Assembly (NCBI GenBank): GCA_937876435.1
Contig: CALEIL010000398.1
Coordinates: forward strand, 1-8,474
DNA: 8,474 nucleotides
Reading direction: 5' to 3'
Origin: an uncultured Bacteroidota bacterium
Lineage (GTDB): Bacteria; Bacteroidota; Bacteroidia; Chitinophagales; Saprospiraceae
The translations under genes were made by a program, and so were the position numbers. The notes under the pieces are model-generated. The model did no database searches, was not told the origin of the DNA, and saw only the letters and a list, made by a program, of their open reading frames with translations. Positions 6,480 through 8,474 of the stretch are shown here, piece by piece. Each line of letters opens with the position of its first letter. Position 1 is the stretch's first letter.

Positions 6480-8000
6480 TCAATCATATAACTGATAGGA
6501 CAGATCCAACCTATCCTCCATTCTATCTCGCAATTTCTCCAATTCATCCATCATCTCTCCGACCTTCTGTCCATATTCTTCCTTTTCAGCCAGATCATTC
6601 ATCTCTTGAGGATCTTCCCTGACGTTGAACAACCGAATCTTCCCTATTTTCGGATACACGATCAATTTATAATCCCCCTTTTTGACCATCCGCTGCAAAT
6701 CGATATAAGCTCCGTAGATACTTTCATAATGACTACGGGACTCCGGGTTTTTGATAATATCCAGAAAATTTTCAAATTCCACGTAGTCCGGTTTCTCTAC
6801 CCCGGCTATTTCAAGGGAAGTGGCCATGATATCCTGCAGATAAACAGCCTGGCTTCGTCTTTCTCCCTTTGGAATATCTGGTCCTACTACCATAAGGGGT
6901 ACCCGAATGCTGTGGTCATACATATTCTGCTTCCCGATCAGACCGTGATGACCTACTGACAATCCGTGGTCAGCGGTAAAAAATATGTAGGTATTGTCCA
7001 TTTTATCTGTCGCTTCCAGTGCATCAAGTATATGACCTATTTGGGTGTCGAGATGGGATATGATCGCATAATATTCCTGACGGTGCTTCCGGACCGCAAA
7101 TTCTGTACGGGGAAAAGGCGCTAATGCCTCGTCCCGCAAACCAGGTCCAAGTCCAATGTCGTCTTTGTATAGATACTCAGGAAGATAATTATCCGGTACC
7201 GGGATTTCATCCGTAGGGTACATATCCAGGTATTCTTGCGGAGCCTGTCGGGGATCGTGGGGTGCGTTAAACGCCAGATACATGAAAAATGGATTGGAAC
7301 TCCTGGAAGAGCTCTTGATAAATTCCAGCGCATCTTCTTTCACCACCTCGCTCCAATGTCTGCCTCCTTCCCAAAATCCTCCAAAACTTGTATCGGTAGG
7401 AGTCCAGGTGTTGTCATCACGCGAGACAGGACGATTGTACCCGACGGGCATGGCAGCAGCCACATCCCCTCTATTGCGTATCGCTTCGGCTACTTTCCGG
7501 CCTCCACCGTCTTTCCCCCAGGCGTCGCCAGGCATACCGGGACGAACGTGTTTTACGGTTTGAAAAACATAATCCGCAGGAGCACTGACGTGCCATTTTC
7601 CCGTCATATAGGTATCGTATCCTGCTTTTTCCATCAATTTACCCCAGGTCTGGTCCAGGGCCATCGAATCAATATTCTGCCATTTTCCAGCCATCTTCTG
7701 TGCCCGCCACAAATACCTTCCGGAAATCAGCATAGACCGCGAGGCCACACATATCGCTCCGTTCCATCCCCCCATATTATAGGCGTGGGTAAAGGTGGTT
7801 CCATCCTGAACTAACCGATCCAGATTGGGCGTCCGTATAACATTATTGCCCAGAGCACCAATGGCTTCATAGGTCATATCATCGGCAAATATGAAAAGGA
7901 TATTGGGTTTACCAGCAGCTATGAAAGTATCATCCTTCGGGGATTGACACCCTGCGAATATTAAGGCCCAAAAGAACAGATTCCGGATTTGTTTTTTCAT
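6480..8000 (-). CDS. Lipoprotein S1-family sulfatase, iduronate/choline-sulfatase-like (CVASR motif)
   Basis: This 506-residue sulfatase is probably lipid-anchored. A short signal peptide ends in IFAGC, making Cys18 the lipidated residue, and the next residues (QSPKDD) are polar and acidic, which in Bacteroidota can accompany surface export. Catalytic residues are Asp40/Asp41 (FADDMTYEA), Cys84 of CVASR, Arg88, Lys135/His137 (GKWHVS), His248 (NAPHDP), Asp344/His345 (TADHG) and Lys357 (GLIGKQNMYDHS). The DHG pair and the GKQNxYDHSxRVP block resemble the iduronate-2-sulfatase and choline-sulfatase side of the family rather than the arylsulfatase A side seen in the two genes downstream. Ala replaces Pro in the formylglycine motif. 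The tail has the usual LFNVREDPQE, then a charged, probably helical end (467-498). It is the first intact gene of the sulfatase group. Its start overlaps the stop of a relic frame by ATGA, and its own stop overlaps the next gene's possible TTG. Substrate unknown. Confidence 0.96.
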   Translation of the reverse strand: MKKQIRNLFFWALIFAGCQSPKDDTFIAAGKPNILFIFADDMTYEAIGALGNNVIRTPNLDRLVQDGTTFTHAYNMGGWNGAICVASRSMLISGRYLWRAQKMAGKWQNIDSMALDQTWGKLMEKAGYDTYMTGKWHVSAPADYVFQTVKHVRPGMPGDAWGKDGGGRKVAEAIRNRGDVAAAMPVGYNRPVSRDDNTWTPTDTSFGGFWEGGRHWSEVVKEDALEFIKSSSRSSNPFFMYLAFNAPHDPRQAPQEYLDMYPTDEIPVPDNYLPEYLYKDDIGLGPGLRDEALAPFPRTEFAVRKHRQEYYAIISHLDTQIGHILDALEATDKMDNTYIFFTADHGLSVGHHGLIGKQNMYDHSIRVPLMVVGPDIPKGERRSQAVYLQDIMATSLEIAGVEKPDYVEFENFLDIIKNPESRSHYESIYGAYIDLQRMVKKGDYKLIVYPKIGKIRLFNVREDPQEMNDLAEKEEYGQKVGEMMDELEKLRDRMEDRLDLSYQLYD

Positions 8001-8110
8001 GTATGGCCATTGTTTATTTCATTAATCAGTTCATCCTTGTTCTCCTCATACGGACCATGTGGCAGGTCTAAATTAAACAAAACTTGACGATGTAGACAAA
8101 TAAAGGGACT
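7997..8110 (-). pseudogene. Start-less 37-codon open stretch, possible relic of a sulfatase C-terminus
   Basis: A minus-strand frame between TGA at 8111-8113 and TGA at 7997-7999 contains no ATG. It includes LFNLDLPHGPYEENKDEL, which resembles the LYNLxxDPxExxN tail found in all three sulfatases here. Its stop overlaps the first sulfatase start as ATGA, the spacing expected of an adjacent operon gene. A 37-codon open frame can easily occur by chance, so this is a weak call. It may be the last remnant of a fourth sulfatase. Confidence 0.25.
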
Positions 8111-8157
8111 TCAAAGGTTAAATAGGCTTTATACTTTCACCATAATTAGGTGGATAT

Positions 8158-8474
8158 TTAGGTCTGCCCTTGGATTAACACCGCTCTTCCGGGATGAACC
8201 CGGTTCCGGATCCAATCCGCAATCTTTTCTTCAGAGCTGGGCGTCCCCTGGGAAGTCCGAAGTTCCAGCTTCGGGAAATATCGATCAATGATGTCCTGGC
8301 TGTAAAGTAATCCGATTCAGAAACTTCAGCTCCGTAGGATTTGAGAACAAGGTTCTATGCCTTTTATATTCATTCCATTGCCTATTCAATTTTTGCAAAC
8401 CCAGGCATGGTTGCCCGGCATATCCCCAGTATTTATGAGGATTTCTCAATCCTTCAATTCCCTCCCACCTTTTG
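8158..8474 (-). pseudogene. Frameshifted C-terminal gene fragment of unknown family, cut by the right edge
   Basis: Two protein-like minus-strand frames overlap. The upstream one is open from the window edge to TGA at 8285-8287 (62 codons, including NPHKYWGYAGQP and NPTELKFLNR). The downstream one, shifted by +1, runs from 8316 to TAA at 8158-8160 (52 codons, including YSQDIIDRYFPKLELR and SSEEKIADWIRNRVHPGR). Removing one base near 8313-8317 joins them smoothly as FLNR-LLYSQDIIDRYFP. The simplest reading is the end of one protein broken by a single-base frameshift, either a real mutation or a sequencing error. I do not recognise the family. No start lies in the window. Confidence 0.4.

Noticed and set aside
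7236..7814. 192-codon open frame on the plus strand
   Set aside because: It lies wholly opposite the first sulfatase, whose catalytic motifs are intact on the minus strand. It has no recognisable motif and looks like an antisense shadow.
1..8474. Searched for CRISPR arrays, tRNA or rRNA genes, transposases with terminal repeats, and SusC/SusD genes
   Set aside because: No spaced direct repeats, cloverleaf, transposase motif or outer-membrane transporter sequence was seen in the window.

Overview
All five well-supported genes lie on the minus strand. The window suggests a member of the Bacteroidota or a close relative that degrades sulfated sugars. The clues are middling GC content, weak or absent Shine-Dalgarno sequences before most genes, a lipoprotein-type sulfatase, several S1 sulfatases in a row, and one upstream TAnnTTTG-type -7 element. 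This assignment is an inference; no phylogenetic marker gene is present.

Read in the direction of transcription (high to low coordinates), the window opens with degraded sequence (about 8474-8001). It holds a frameshifted C-terminal gene fragment of unknown family and then a short start-less reading frame. Next come three secreted or lipid-anchored S1-family sulfatases (8000-6480, 6444-5038 and 4983-3160). They are packed like an operon: the first two abut or overlap, and the second and third are 54 bp apart. Each carries a different formylglycine motif (CVASR, CSPTR, CAPSR). A 305-bp gap follows with a perfect hairpin, a 40-codon open stretch and a likely promoter. After it comes a PQQ-type sugar dehydrogenase fused to a C-terminal cytochrome c domain (2854-1298). 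A second gap of 306 bp contains a 15-codon reading frame with a strong ribosome binding site just ahead of a Pfk-2-like PfkB sugar-phosphate kinase (991-35). A further gene may begin at position 30 and run off the left edge.

A reasonable but unproven reading is a sulfated-glycan utilisation locus. The exported sulfatases would strip sulfate esters outside the cytoplasm, the dehydrogenase would oxidise released aldoses in the periplasm and pass electrons to its haem, and the PfkB kinase would phosphorylate a hexose phosphate in the cytoplasm. No glycoside hydrolase, polysaccharide lyase, SusC/SusD pair, sulfatase-maturing enzyme or regulator is visible, so the substrate cannot be named. I see no wholly new system. 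The less ordinary points are the mixed sulfatase maturation motifs, the small leader-like reading frame, and the decayed coding sequence at the upstream edge.
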